Shown here one piece after another: positions 1 to 8,367 of a DNA stretch of 64,000 nt. Made by a program: the position numbers and the translations under genes. The notes beneath the pieces are model-generated. The model had not been told where the DNA came from. It saw only the letters and a program-made list of their open reading frames with translations, and did no database searches. This DNA comes from Mycolicibacterium septicum DSM 44393. Its GTDB lineage: Bacteria; Actinomycetota; Actinomycetes; Mycobacteriales; Mycobacteriaceae. The first letter of the stretch is position 1. Each line of letters begins with the position of its first letter. Where the stretch lies: positions 321,551-385,550 of the forward strand of contig NZ_HG322951.1 in the NCBI RefSeq assembly GCF_000455325.1. Reading direction: 5' to 3'.

Positions 1-474
1 GTCGATCTTGCTGTTCAGCCGCGCCAGCGCATCGTCGGCAAAGCACCCGCCGGGCGCCCGGTCCACCACATCTCGTGCGGCAAGGTAATGGGTCAGTGCC
101 ATCCGGCTGTCGGACGCTGCGGTCGCACGGTCGCCGAGGGTCTCCCGGACCAGCTCCAGATTCACCCTGGCCGAACATGATTCAGCTGAGTCGAGCCGCT
201 CCACCGCCTCGGCGAAGTTCCGATCCGCGTCGGCCAGCCGGTCCTCCAGAACGGCCAGCGCGCCCGCGGCGAAGTTCGCCTTACCGGGCTGGACGACGTC
301 GAGCACCTGAAGCCGCGCGACCTCACCCGCCAGTGCCTCGGTATCACGGTCGGTGAAACTGGCGGCCGCCGAATTGCCGATCACCACGACCGACAGCAGT
401 TTGACGACCGCGATGGCCAGCACCAGCGCCACCGGGGCCGAGTACACCAGAAGCCGACGACGGACCGTGCTCAT
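1..474 (-). CDS. Membrane-anchored helical protein at end of MoxR operon (partial)
   Basis: The reading frame stays open to the window edge, so the C-terminus is missing. About 158 residues are visible: an arginine-rich start, one membrane helix at about residues 8-31, then an alpha-helical stretch rich in Ala, Arg, Asp and Glu that looks TPR-like (ladder of residues around AVLEDRLADADRNFAEAVER). The start ATG overlaps the TGA of the upstream VWA gene (ATGA), so it is the sixth gene of the moxR operon and probably translationally coupled. In MoxR/VWA operons of other bacteria (Bat-type operons) the VWA proteins are followed by TPR proteins, which fits this position. The exact function is unknown. 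The role in envelope chaperoning is inferred only from context. Confidence 0.75.
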   Translation of the reverse strand, partial: MSTVRRRLLVYSAPVALVLAIAVVKLLSVVVIGNSAAASFTDRDTEALAGEVARLQVLDVVQPGKANFAAGALAVLEDRLADADRNFAEAVERLDSAESCSARVNLELVRETLGDRATAASDSRMALTHYLAARDVVDRAPGGCFADDALARLNSKID

Positions 475-1397
475 GACCGCGGCTCCACGTCGATCGGTTG
501 GGTGCGACGGAATTCCCGTAGCACCAGATAGAGCTCGGCCAGGATGAGCAGGGCTGCCACCCCCGCGAAGACCCAGTACAGCTCGACGGCGGCGGCCACC
601 GGTACGGCCGCGGGTGCCTGGCTTCCCGTGTCGTCAGCGGGGAGCGCCTCATCCAGCGGTGTCGCGCCGGTGCGCGGCACGAACGGCACCCCGATCTGTT
701 CGGCGACCCCGCGAAGCGCCTGCGCCCCGGCTGCGTCGTACCCCAGTACCGCGCCACCGTCCACGGCATTCTCGGGCAGCTGGAACTCGCGTTGCGGTGC
801 TTGCGATTCCGGGGCGCCCGCACCGAGATAGAACACGAGGTTGCGGGCCCTCGGAAACTGCTGCACGGCGCTGATCAGCTGGTAGCGCAGGACGCTGGCG
901 GCTGCGCCGACGTTGGCATCCGGGGCATCCGCCGTCGCGGGGTTCGCATTCGTCGCAGCCACCACCGGTCGCAGGCTCCAGGTATCGGCGGACAGCGGCC
1001 AGTCCACGAACGGCCGGTCGGCGAAACCGATCAGCGCGAAGCGGGCCTGTGGGTGGCGTTCGATCAGGGCCGCGATGTCGCCCCGCGCCGCCGAGATCCG
1101 GGAACGGCCGTCGGGAACCTGCCCCGCCATGTCCGGCGAACGGTCAAGGATCACAAAGATGTTGGGGTCGCGGTCGCCGGCCGGCCGGGGCACGAGGTCA
1201 TCGGTCCTGCCGACGACGGGACCGAGGGCGGCCACGAGCAGCAGCAATCCCGCCGTGCTGAGCGACGACCACCGCCAGACCACCGACCAGCCACCGCCTT
1301 GCGCCCGGACCCGCCCGAAGGTGATGGCGCGAGCCACGACGAGCGCCACCGCGAGCACTGCGACGAGCAATGGCGGAAGGACCGGTTCGAGCCTCAT
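471..1397 (-). CDS. VWA-domain membrane protein with altered MIDAS
   Basis: The 308-residue protein has two N-terminal membrane helices (about 5-25 and 48-64), a von Willebrand factor A-like domain starting with NIFVILDRSPDM (about 80-90), and a C-terminal membrane helix near 275-295. The usual metal-ion-dependent adhesion site DxSxS reads D85-R-S-P-D, so the last serine is replaced by Asp. The start ATG at 1397 is chosen because it overlaps the stop of the preceding VWA gene (ATGA); an upstream in-frame start at 1424 would overlap that gene more. It is the fifth gene of the moxR operon. VWA proteins in such operons are thought to work with the MoxR ATPase as a metal-dependent chaperone. That role is family knowledge, not shown here. 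Confidence 0.85.
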   Translation of the reverse strand: MRLEPVLPPLLVAVLAVALVVARAITFGRVRAQGGGWSVVWRWSSLSTAGLLLLVAALGPVVGRTDDLVPRPAGDRDPNIFVILDRSPDMAGQVPDGRSRISAARGDIAALIERHPQARFALIGFADRPFVDWPLSADTWSLRPVVAATNANPATADAPDANVGAAASVLRYQLISAVQQFPRARNLVFYLGAGAPESQAPQREFQLPENAVDGGAVLGYDAAGAQALRGVAEQIGVPFVPRTGATPLDEALPADDTGSQAPAAVPVAAAVELYWVFAGVAALLILAELYLVLREFRRTQPIDVEPRS

Positions 1398-2356
1398 CGC
1401 CGCATCACCACCGGCCACCACCACAGCACTGCCACCGCCAGCAATGCCAGTAACACGGGAACCCCTGGAGCTTCGGCGGATCGGACGTCGGCGGTCTCGC
1501 CGGTCGACCCCGGCTGCGGTGGGTGATCCCGGATCTCCGCCAGATGCGCGGCCACGTCGGCCGAATCAGGAAACCACCGCCCGCCGGTGCTCCGGGTCAG
1601 GTCCGCCGCAATCCCGTCACCGGGCTCGGGCGTGATGGCGTTGACCTGAACACCTGCCGTCACCGCCAGGTCGCGCAGCCGGTCCGGACCGAACAACGGT
1701 GCGACTTCACCGGGGCGGGGCAGGGATTCAGGTCCGACGTAGATCACCGACCGCCGTTGTGCGGACCGTTCCGAGAACGACGGGAATCCGGTCAGGCACA
1801 TGGCCAGCACATCCTCGACGCTGGCTGCGTAATCGACGTAGGACACCGGCGCGACGAACGGCCGGGCACCTTCCTGCCGACCGAATGCAGCGAATTGCGC
1901 TGCGGCGTACTGGTAGTCACGGGTGAGTGGGATGACCCGGCGATTGGCCGAGGTCAGCCCGATCCGTTCGGTGCCGAACGAGCCTGCCCGATCGGCGAAG
2001 TACTGCAGTGTGGCGCTGACCGCGGGGTCGGTCAGCGGGCCGCCGACGCACACCATGATGTCCTCCGGGGTCGCAATGTGGGTGGCTCGATTCCACGACG
2101 GAAGGCCGGTGGGGCGTGCCGCGACCAGAGCCGACGCCGCGAAGGCGACCGTCAGCGTGGCCATGGCGACCACGGCCGCCATGGTCCGTCGCCGCGCGGC
2201 CCGCGCATATTCGGGCAGCCGGGTGAGCCTGCCGGTATTGGCCACCGGTGTGAATTCGTCCTGGTCGGCCGGCTCCTTCAGGAGCAGGGCCGACACCACG
2301 CACCCCGCGAGTGCGAGGCAGCCGGCGATCGCCACCGCCCACCAGATCAGGTCCAT
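1394..2356 (-). CDS. VWA-like membrane protein of MoxR operon
   Basis: The product has 320 residues: an N-terminal membrane helix (5-27), a second one near 58-80, a central Rossmann-like domain resembling VWA (start near EDIMVCVGGPL), and a C-terminal helix next to WWWPVVMRR. The DxSxS metal site is absent: the strand that should carry it reads VCVGGPL. Its size, topology and position match VWA partners of MoxR, so it is probably a degenerate, non-metal-binding VWA paralogue of the next gene. It overlaps the preceding gene by about 10 bases and the following gene by the ATGA tetranucleotide, so the operon is tightly coupled. Confidence 0.8.
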   Translation of the reverse strand: MDLIWWAVAIAGCLALAGCVVSALLLKEPADQDEFTPVANTGRLTRLPEYARAARRRTMAAVVAMATLTVAFAASALVAARPTGLPSWNRATHIATPEDIMVCVGGPLTDPAVSATLQYFADRAGSFGTERIGLTSANRRVIPLTRDYQYAAAQFAAFGRQEGARPFVAPVSYVDYAASVEDVLAMCLTGFPSFSERSAQRRSVIYVGPESLPRPGEVAPLFGPDRLRDLAVTAGVQVNAITPEPGDGIAADLTRSTGGRWFPDSADVAAHLAEIRDHPPQPGSTGETADVRSAEAPGVPVLLALLAVAVLWWWPVVMRR

Positions 2357-2820
2357 CCGCGGATCAGCTCCTCTGCGGTGGAGCTGGCCGTGGCGGCGTC
2401 GAGTTCGGAGCGGTGATTGAACTGAATATCGGTGAGCTCGGCCAGGATCGGCGCGGCCCGCGCGGCGGCACTGTCGGCGATGGCATCGACCTGCATATAC
2501 TGGGCCTGCACCCCGGTCGCGGCGTGCAGGAAGCTGCGAACTTCGCCGCTCAGCGCCGCACCTGCCCCTGCTGCCGTGAGATCACCGGCGCGATAACGGT
2601 TTCCGATGGCGCGGACGGCACGGGCTGACCGTCGCCGCAGCAGCTCGGCCCGTGCGGCGCCGAGGACAGGCAGCTCCCGCACCGGGCGTCGCCGCGAGGT
2701 CAGCACGAACACGGCCGTGTACCAGGCACACAACAGCACGATCAGGCCGATCGCGGTCCACAGCCACAGCGGCGAGTAGGGCGTCGGGCCGATGACATGG
2801 TGCAGCAGATCATCCGGCAC
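2347..2820 (-). CDS. Small membrane protein between DUF58 and VWA genes
   Basis: This 157-residue protein has a single strong membrane helix at about 17-39 (WLWTAIGLIVLLCAWYTAVF), then a basic cytoplasmic segment (TSRRRPVRE) and an alpha-helical tail. The start is GTG at 2820, which overlaps the DUF58 stop by about 10 bases. The position matches the small membrane protein (DUF4381-like) found between DUF58 and VWA genes in many MoxR operons. The family assignment is by synteny and topology; I see no catalytic motif. Confidence 0.75.
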   Translation of the reverse strand: MPDDLLHHVIGPTPYSPLWLWTAIGLIVLLCAWYTAVFVLTSRRRPVRELPVLGAARAELLRRRSARAVRAIGNRYRAGDLTAAGAGAALSGEVRSFLHAATGVQAQYMQVDAIADSAAARAAPILAELTDIQFNHRSELDAATASSTAEELIRGWT

Positions 2821-3676
2821 GGGCGTACACCCCGGTCATCGCGGTCAATGCCGCCCTGATCCGAACGCTGCCGGTGACCCGTGCGTGCGGTATCCGGTGC
2901 AGAGTCAGGAATTCGGAAAGTTGCTGTCGCCGTTGCGCTTCTGCGCGCCGGTAGGCCTCGACGACGTCTGGGTCGAGACCAGTCAGGATCTGCCGGCCGT
3001 CGGCGACCTCGTAGCTGCGGCCGCTGTCCCGGTGCGCGCTCACCGCGGGCATGTCGCTGAGTAGGGCCCACAGCACGTCATGGCGGGCAGTCAGGGAGCC
3101 GAGCACCTCGGCCAACTCGTCGCTGACCTCGGGCTCGTCGGAGACCACGAAGATCAACAGCCGGTGCCGGTAGTGCCGGGCGACCCACTCGAGCTGGACC
3201 CGGATGTCACTCGGGCCGGGTCGGTCGGTGGTGTGGTGGTCGTACCGGTGCAGCATGCTTTCGATGTGGGTCTCGCCACGGCGCAGCCGGATGTCCACAT
3301 TGCCGCGGTGATCGCCGAGCACCATGGCGATCTCGTCGGACCGGGGCAGCGTCATCAAGCCGATCGCGCCGATGACGTGCAGTGCCACAGTTCTTTTGAA
3401 CTCGCCCGACGGTGCGAGCGCGCAGCTGTTGCGTCCGGCGTCGGCGACCACCAGGACCTTGTGGTGTTTTTCGGAGACGAACCGCTTGGTCAGGGTGTGC
3501 CCGGAGCGCGCGGTGGCCTTCCAGTCGATGTCGCGGACGTCGTCTCCGGGGACGTAGGGGCGCAGTTCGTCGAATTCCAGGCTGCGGGTGTGCACCAGGG
3601 CGTAGCGGCCACCTTCGAGTAGCCCGCCGACGTCGCGGCCGGCATACGCCTTGGCGGAGTCCAGGTATCTACCCAT
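2810..3676 (-). CDS. DUF58 family protein, MoxR partner
   Basis: The 288-residue product carries the hallmark DUF58 block RPYVPGDDVRDIDWKATARS at about residues 39-58, followed by a VWA-like fold (VLVVADAGRNS and LLIFVVSDEPE). DUF58 proteins are almost always encoded directly after a MoxR-type AAA+ ATPase and are believed to be its functional partner. The start is placed at ATG 3676, eight bases after the moxR stop, with a GAGG element about five bases upstream. An in-frame start at 3715 would add a Cys-rich segment and overlap moxR by 30 bases. Unlike many DUF58 proteins it has no clear membrane helix, so it is probably cytoplasmic. Confidence 0.9.
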   Translation of the reverse strand: MGRYLDSAKAYAGRDVGGLLEGGRYALVHTRSLEFDELRPYVPGDDVRDIDWKATARSGHTLTKRFVSEKHHKVLVVADAGRNSCALAPSGEFKRTVALHVIGAIGLMTLPRSDEIAMVLGDHRGNVDIRLRRGETHIESMLHRYDHHTTDRPGPSDIRVQLEWVARHYRHRLLIFVVSDEPEVSDELAEVLGSLTARHDVLWALLSDMPAVSAHRDSGRSYEVADGRQILTGLDPDVVEAYRRAEAQRRQQLSEFLTLHRIPHARVTGSVRIRAALTAMTGVYARAG

Positions 3677-3683
3677 CCCGGCC

Positions 3684-4685
3684 TCACGGGACCTGCACCG
3701 CGCGCAGCACCGCATCGACGACGACGTCGGGGGTGATTCGGGCGGTGGCAGCTTCGAAGCCGAGGATCAGCCGGTGTCGCAGCACGCGATGGGCGAGCCG
3801 GGCGATGTCGTCGGGCACCACATGGTCGCGGCCACGCAGCACCGCCAGGGCACGCGCCGTGCGGCAGAACGCGAGGGTGGCCCGCGGGCTGGCCCCGTAC
3901 TCGATCACCCGGGCCAGATTGGCCGGCAGGTGGTGCCCGGGTTCGCGGGTGACGGCGACGAGCCGACTGGCGTACTCGACCAGTGCGCGGTCCAGATACA
4001 CCGCGCGCACGATGTCCTGGGCACGATGCACGTCGTCGATGGTGACGACGGGTGCGGCATGGTGGCCCCGGTCGTAGAGCCCGGCGTCCATCCGGGCGGC
4101 GATCTCGACCTCGTCCTCGATCGACGGATAACCCACGATCTCCTTGAGCATGAACCGGTCGGTCTGGGCCTCCGACAGCGGATAGGTACCTTCCTGATCG
4201 ACGGGGTTCTGGGTGGCGATGACGAGAAAGGGTTCGGGGATGGGATATTCGACGCCGGCGATCGTGGTCTGGCGTTCCTCCATCGCCTCCAGCATCGCGC
4301 TCTGGGTCTTGGCGCTGGAGCGGTTGATCTCGTCGAGCAGCACGATGTTTGCGTGCACGGGGCCCAGCTGGGTGGCGAACGTGTTGCGGGCGGCCTCGTA
4401 GATCTGGGTGCCGATGATGTCGCTGGGCAACAGGTCGGGCGTGCACTGGATACGCCGGAAGCTGCCGTCGATGGACTCGGCGACCACCCGTGCCGCCGTG
4501 GTCTTGGCCAGCCCGGGGACGCTTTCGAGGAGCAGGTGCCCACCGGCGAGGAGCGCGACCAACATCGATTCGCGCAGATGGTCCTGGCCGACCACCCGCG
4601 TGGCGAATGCCGAGCTCACCGCGGCCGCGATGCGCTGGGCCTCGGCGGCGTCGCGCTGGTCAACCTGCAATCGCGGTGCCGTCAT
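3684..4685 (-). CDS. MoxR family AAA+ ATPase
   Basis: The 333-residue protein has the MoxR version of Walker A (SVPGLAKTT, about 55-63), Walker B (IVLLDEINR, about 114-122) and a sensor-1 motif VIATQNP. MoxR ATPases act as chaperones that help assemble or mature protein complexes, often with VWA and DUF58 partners, exactly the genes that follow here. The start ATG at 4685 is preceded by GGAGAGGATCC, a good ribosome binding site; the longer open frame upstream to 4799 has no support. It is the first gene of a six-gene operon that runs off the left edge. It is one of several MoxR paralogues expected in a mycobacterium, and I cannot say which numbered paralogue it corresponds to. Confidence 0.93.
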   Translation of the reverse strand: MTAPRLQVDQRDAAEAQRIAAAVSSAFATRVVGQDHLRESMLVALLAGGHLLLESVPGLAKTTAARVVAESIDGSFRRIQCTPDLLPSDIIGTQIYEAARNTFATQLGPVHANIVLLDEINRSSAKTQSAMLEAMEERQTTIAGVEYPIPEPFLVIATQNPVDQEGTYPLSEAQTDRFMLKEIVGYPSIEDEVEIAARMDAGLYDRGHHAAPVVTIDDVHRAQDIVRAVYLDRALVEYASRLVAVTREPGHHLPANLARVIEYGASPRATLAFCRTARALAVLRGRDHVVPDDIARLAHRVLRHRLILGFEAATARITPDVVVDAVLRAVQVP

Positions 4686-4750
4686 GGATCCTCTCCGGTC
4701 GGTCGTCCCCCTTCCCCAGACCCACTCGATGTACCCAGACTTCGCCGATC

Positions 4751-7564
4751 TCATGCCCCGCTGTCTGCGCCCGGCGTCGCCGGCACCCGACGCGGCCACC
4801 AGAACCAGCGGCCCAGTAGCACCGCGATGGGCGGCACGACGAAGGTCCGCACCACCATGGTGTCGATCAGCAGGCCGATGCCGATCGTTGACCCCACCTG
4901 GGCGATCGTCACCACACTGGCACCGAGCATCGCGAACATGGTCAGTCCGAACACGATCCCCGCGACGGTGACGACGCTGCCGGTTCCGGCGAATGCCCGG
5001 ATCGTCGCGGTGCGCACACCGGCCCGCGCCTCGTCGCGCAACCGCATCGCCAGCAGCAGGTTGTAATCCGCGCCGACGGCGACCAGGGCGATGAACGCCA
5101 GTGCGGGTACCGCCCAGTGCAGCGGTTGGCCGACCAGGAACTGCCAGATGGCGGCGCTGGCCCCGAGCGCCGATGCATAGGAGATCGTGACGGTGGTCAA
5201 CACCACGATCCCGGCGACCGGGCTGCGCAGCATGCCGGCCACGATCACGAAAATCAAGATGAGCGTGACGATCACGAGCAGGGTGAAGTCGTGTTGCACA
5301 TAGTCGATGAGTTCCGCGGTCGCCGTTCCGACTCCCGTGAGGTCGACGACACCACTGACGGCGAGCGGGGTGTCCTTGAGCGCCTCGGCCGCGGCAACGC
5401 GGATCTCGGCAGACCGGTCCGCGCCGTCGCGCCCCCAGGATTCGCCGTCACCGTAGACCAGCAGCCTGGTTGCGTGGCCGTCGGGAGAGAACATCATGTC
5501 CATCACCCGCCGGTACTCGGGATCGTCGAAAGTCCTTGGGGGCAGATAGAACCCACCCTCGGAGCTGCCGTCGAAATCGGTGCTGAGCTGGGACAGGTAG
5601 CCGGTCATCTGTTGCATCTGTGGCCCGACACTGCCCAGGCTGGAGCGCAAGGTGGAGGTGAGACCCCGTAGTTGGGTCAGCGCCGTGCGCATGGTCGCCA
5701 CGCCCTCGGCCGCCCCGCCGAGTGAGTTGGTGGCGCTGGCCGCGCCCTCCTCGAGCGCGCCCGCCCCGCCTGCGAGGGTGCCCGTCGCACTGACCGCGTC
5801 ATCGAGGGGCGTGACGATTTTCTGTACTGCCGCGCAGATCGGGTTGGCCGCACAGTCGGGGTTGCTGTTGACGAATTGGCGCAGCGGATCGGCATAGCCG
5901 GACACCGACTGCAGGTTGCCCTGCAACCCGGTCATGCCCGCACCGATGTCCTGCGAGCCGGCCCCGACCCGGTTCAGGCCGTCGACGGCACCGGTCAACC
6001 CGCGTTGCATACCGTCGAGAGCGGCATCGAGTTGACCGATGGTAGCCGTGACGGTATCCACGGAGTTCATCCCGTCGAGCGCCGATTGCGCTGTGCCGTC
6101 GAGTTGTTCACCGATCTGGCCGGCCTGGTAGGTCAGCGTGCCCTGGCGCACCGGGGTCCCGGCGGGGCGGCTGGCCGATTGCACGGTGCGCACCCCGCGC
6201 ACCTCAAGGACCTTCCTGGTGACGCGCTCGATCGTGATCAGGCCGGCCGGGGTCCGCAGGTCCCGGTCGGCCTGGATCGAGACGATCTCCGGCAGCAGCC
6301 GGTTGTCCGGGAATCGGCCGTGGACGGCTTGATATCCGCGACTGGAGTCGGTGCTCGCCGGTTGTGCGGACAACTCCGCGAAGCTGATCTTGGCGCCGAG
6401 CAGCGGCACCGTGCAGACGATCAGCGCACCTGCGGCCACCACCAGGATCGGCCCCGGCCAGCGGGCAACGGCAGTCCCGATCTTGCGCCACCGGCGGCTG
6501 ATCCGTGCCGCCCGCGGCTCGACCCAACCGAGCCTGCTGAACAAACCGATCAGAGCAGGCGTCAACGTCAGTGCACCCAGCATCGCCGCGAGAACACCTA
6601 TCCCACTGGGTATCCCGGCACTGCGCAGAAAATTCACCTTGGCGAAGGTCAGGCAGAACAACGCGGTGGCGATGGTCGCGGACGACCCCGCGATGACCGG
6701 CGCAACCCGGCGGTAGGCGTCGGCCAGGGCATCCGGCGGCGCCATGCCCGCCCTCCGGTTCTCGTGGTAGCGACCGAGCAGGAAGATGCCGTAGTCGGTC
6801 CCCGCGCCCAGCACCATCGCCGACATCAATGCGACCGAGAACACCGACACCTCGATCACGCCGTGCTCGCCGAGCAGCGCGACCAACGGGCGCGCGACCG
6901 CCAGGGACAGCCCCACCGAGGCCAGCGGGACGGCGGCCGCGATCGGCGATCGGTACACGAAGAGCAGAAGTGCGGCGATCATCCCGACCGTCAGCACCGT
7001 GATTCGCGCCAATTGTGCATCCAGCGCATCGAATTCATCGACCAGGCTGGGCCCCGGTCCGGTGACGTGCGTGCGCAATCCGTCCGGCGCGCCGGCCGCG
7101 TCCACCGCTGCGCGCAATGCGGCCACGGCATCGGTGGCGGTGCTGCTGCCCAGTTGACCGGCGAGCCGTGCCATCAGATAGGACGCCTTGTGGTCCCGGC
7201 TTTCGAAGACGGCCGCGGCGGCGGGGTCATCCCACAGGTCCATGATTGATTCGACGCCGGGGGTGTCGTCGCGCAGCCGGTCGGCCAGCGCGCGGTAGTA
7301 CCCGTGGTCGGATTCCCCCAGTGTCCGGTCGGCTTCGAGCACGACGTAGGCGATGTTGTTGCTGTCGGAATCCCCGAACAGGGTCCCCATCCGCTGTGCG
7401 GCCTGTGTCGCACCGGAGTCGGTCGGGAAGAAGGCCCGGGACTGTTCCTTCACAACGTGTTCGAGCTGGGGTACCGCGATGTTGCCGACGCCGGCCAGCA
7501 GCATCCATGCCGCCATCACCAGGACCGCGTACCTGCTCGCCCATCGCGCAATGCTCTCCAACAC
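4751..7564 (-). CDS. MMPL-family RND transporter
   Basis: This 937-residue membrane protein has the RND plan in duplicate: one N-terminal helix, a large periplasmic loop, a block of five to six helices, and a second repeat ending in [11 protein letters not shown], the signature C-terminus of MMPL proteins. The conserved GxDYxxxL motifs are seen as GAGTDYGIFLLGR and [15 protein letters not shown]. The second loop contains a heptad-like region rich in Leu, Gln and Asn. Such proteins export lipids or small lipophilic compounds across the inner membrane. No mmpS neighbour exists. It starts with GTG at 7564 behind GGGGGAG. It is divergent from a TetR gene, with two operator-like palindromes between them, so repression by that TetR is likely. 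The substrate is unknown. Confidence 0.92.
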   Translation of the reverse strand: MLESIARWASRYAVLVMAAWMLLAGVGNIAVPQLEHVVKEQSRAFFPTDSGATQAAQRMGTLFGDSDSNNIAYVVLEADRTLGESDHGYYRALADRLRDDTPGVESIMDLWDDPAAAAVFESRDHKASYLMARLAGQLGSSTATDAVAALRAAVDAAGAPDGLRTHVTGPGPSLVDEFDALDAQLARITVLTVGMIAALLLFVYRSPIAAAVPLASVGLSLAVARPLVALLGEHGVIEVSVFSVALMSAMVLGAGTDYGIFLLGRYHENRRAGMAPPDALADAYRRVAPVIAGSSATIATALFCLTFAKVNFLRSAGIPSGIGVLAAMLGALTLTPALIGLFSRLGWVEPRAARISRRWRKIGTAVARWPGPILVVAAGALIVCTVPLLGAKISFAELSAQPASTDSSRGYQAVHGRFPDNRLLPEIVSIQADRDLRTPAGLITIERVTRKVLEVRGVRTVQSASRPAGTPVRQGTLTYQAGQIGEQLDGTAQSALDGMNSVDTVTATIGQLDAALDGMQRGLTGAVDGLNRVGAGSQDIGAGMTGLQGNLQSVSGYADPLRQFVNSNPDCAANPICAAVQKIVTPLDDAVSATGTLAGGAGALEEGAASATNSLGGAAEGVATMRTALTQLRGLTSTLRSSLGSVGPQMQQMTGYLSQLSTDFDGSSEGGFYLPPRTFDDPEYRRVMDMMFSPDGHATRLLVYGDGESWGRDGADRSAEIRVAAAEALKDTPLAVSGVVDLTGVGTATAELIDYVQHDFTLLVIVTLILIFVIVAGMLRSPVAGIVVLTTVTISYASALGASAAIWQFLVGQPLHWAVPALAFIALVAVGADYNLLLAMRLRDEARAGVRTATIRAFAGTGSVVTVAGIVFGLTMFAMLGASVVTIAQVGSTIGIGLLIDTMVVRTFVVPPIAVLLGRWFWWPRRVPATPGADSGA

Positions 7565-7580
7565 CGCTCCCCCACCCCGT

Positions 7581-7618
7581 CCATAACAATGTTATTGGCA
7601 GGTATAACATTGTTATGG
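7581..7618. promoter_or_regulatory. Twin palindromic operator between MMPL and TetR genes
   Basis: A 15-base arm CCATAACAATGTTAT (7581-7595) is repeated exactly inverted at 7604-7618, separated by eight bases. Each arm holds a near-perfect 13-base palindrome, ATAACAATGTTAT and ATAACATTGTTAT (7583-7595 and 7604-7616). Two such sites 21 bases apart centre to centre would put two TetR dimers on one face of the DNA. Both divergent start codons lie within about 20 bases of the site, and TATAAC inside it could be a -10 element, so binding would block both genes. The sequence symmetry is directly seen; TetR binding is inferred. Confidence 0.85.
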
Positions 7619-7622
7619 CAGC

Positions 7623-8243
7623 ATGTCCAGGACGATGTCCACCATGGGAATTCGCGAAAGCCTGATCGAGGAGAGCCTCCAGGTCCTCGAGGAGAGCGGG
7701 CCCGAGGCACTCAGTGCGCGCATGCTGGCCAAGCGGATCGGCGCCTCCACCATGGCGGTCTACACGCACTTCGACGGCATGCCCGGCCTGTACGAGGCGC
7801 TCGTCCGGGAGTCGTTCGTCCGCTTCGGCGAACACCTGCGCCGGCGTCCGGACACCGACGATCCGGTGGCCGACCTACTCGCCTCCGGACTGGCCTACCG
7901 CGAGTACGCGCTCACCTATCCGCAGCGCTACCGGCTGATGTTCGGAATCACCTCGCCGTCCATCGCGCTGCCGATCGGCCGCGATGTCACGGTCGACGGC
8001 AACCCGGCAGCCCTGTCCGAGATCAACTCGGTCTACGCCCAGATCCCCGTGTTCGTGCGGCGTTGCATGGACATCGGCGCCATCGACGAGGGCGATCCGG
8101 TGGCCGTCGCCGCGCAGATCTGGACCATGATGCACGGCTACGTGCTGGCCGAGATCATCGGCGTCTTCGGCACCGACGGCGCGGGGGTCGCGTGGGTGCT
8201 CGCACCCCACTATCACCAATCTGCTGGTCGGCCTGGGCGGTGA
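7623..8243 (+). CDS. TetR/AcrR family regulator, apparent C-terminal frameshift
   Basis: The product as read has 206 residues. The N-terminal HTH (ALSARMLAKRIGASTMAVYTHF, about residues 28-49) is typical of TetR proteins of the WHG/TetR_C_13 type, and the body matches that group (YRLMFG, WTMMHGYVLAEI). The expected ending appears in the next frame: skipping one C in the CCCC run at 8205-8208 gives TITNLLVGLGGDRDR and a stop at 8362-8364, right before the Nudix stop. So the full gene is probably 7623-8364, and the present frame ends in an unrelated 11-residue tail. Three in-frame ATGs exist (7623, 7635, 7644). It likely represses itself and the divergent MMPL gene through the twin operator. 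Confidence 0.85.
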   Translation: MSRTMSTMGIRESLIEESLQVLEESGPEALSARMLAKRIGASTMAVYTHFDGMPGLYEALVRESFVRFGEHLRRRPDTDDPVADLLASGLAYREYALTYPQRYRLMFGITSPSIALPIGRDVTVDGNPAALSEINSVYAQIPVFVRRCMDIGAIDEGDPVAVAAQIWTMMHGYVLAEIIGVFGTDGAGVAWVLAPHYHQSAGRPGR

Positions 8244-8367
8244 CCGGGACCGGATCCAGCAGTCCTTCCAGCGCTTGGACCCGCCGTCGACGCCGCACCC
8301 GCCCGCGGCAGAGGCTGCCAAGGCAGCCCGGCCGGGCCGGCGGGCGCGTCCGGCCCCGTCCTGAGCC

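Noticed and set aside
5876..7249. Plus-strand open frame opposite the MMPL gene
   Set aside because: Composition is Arg/Gly/His-rich with no domain, as expected of antisense frames in GC-rich sequence.
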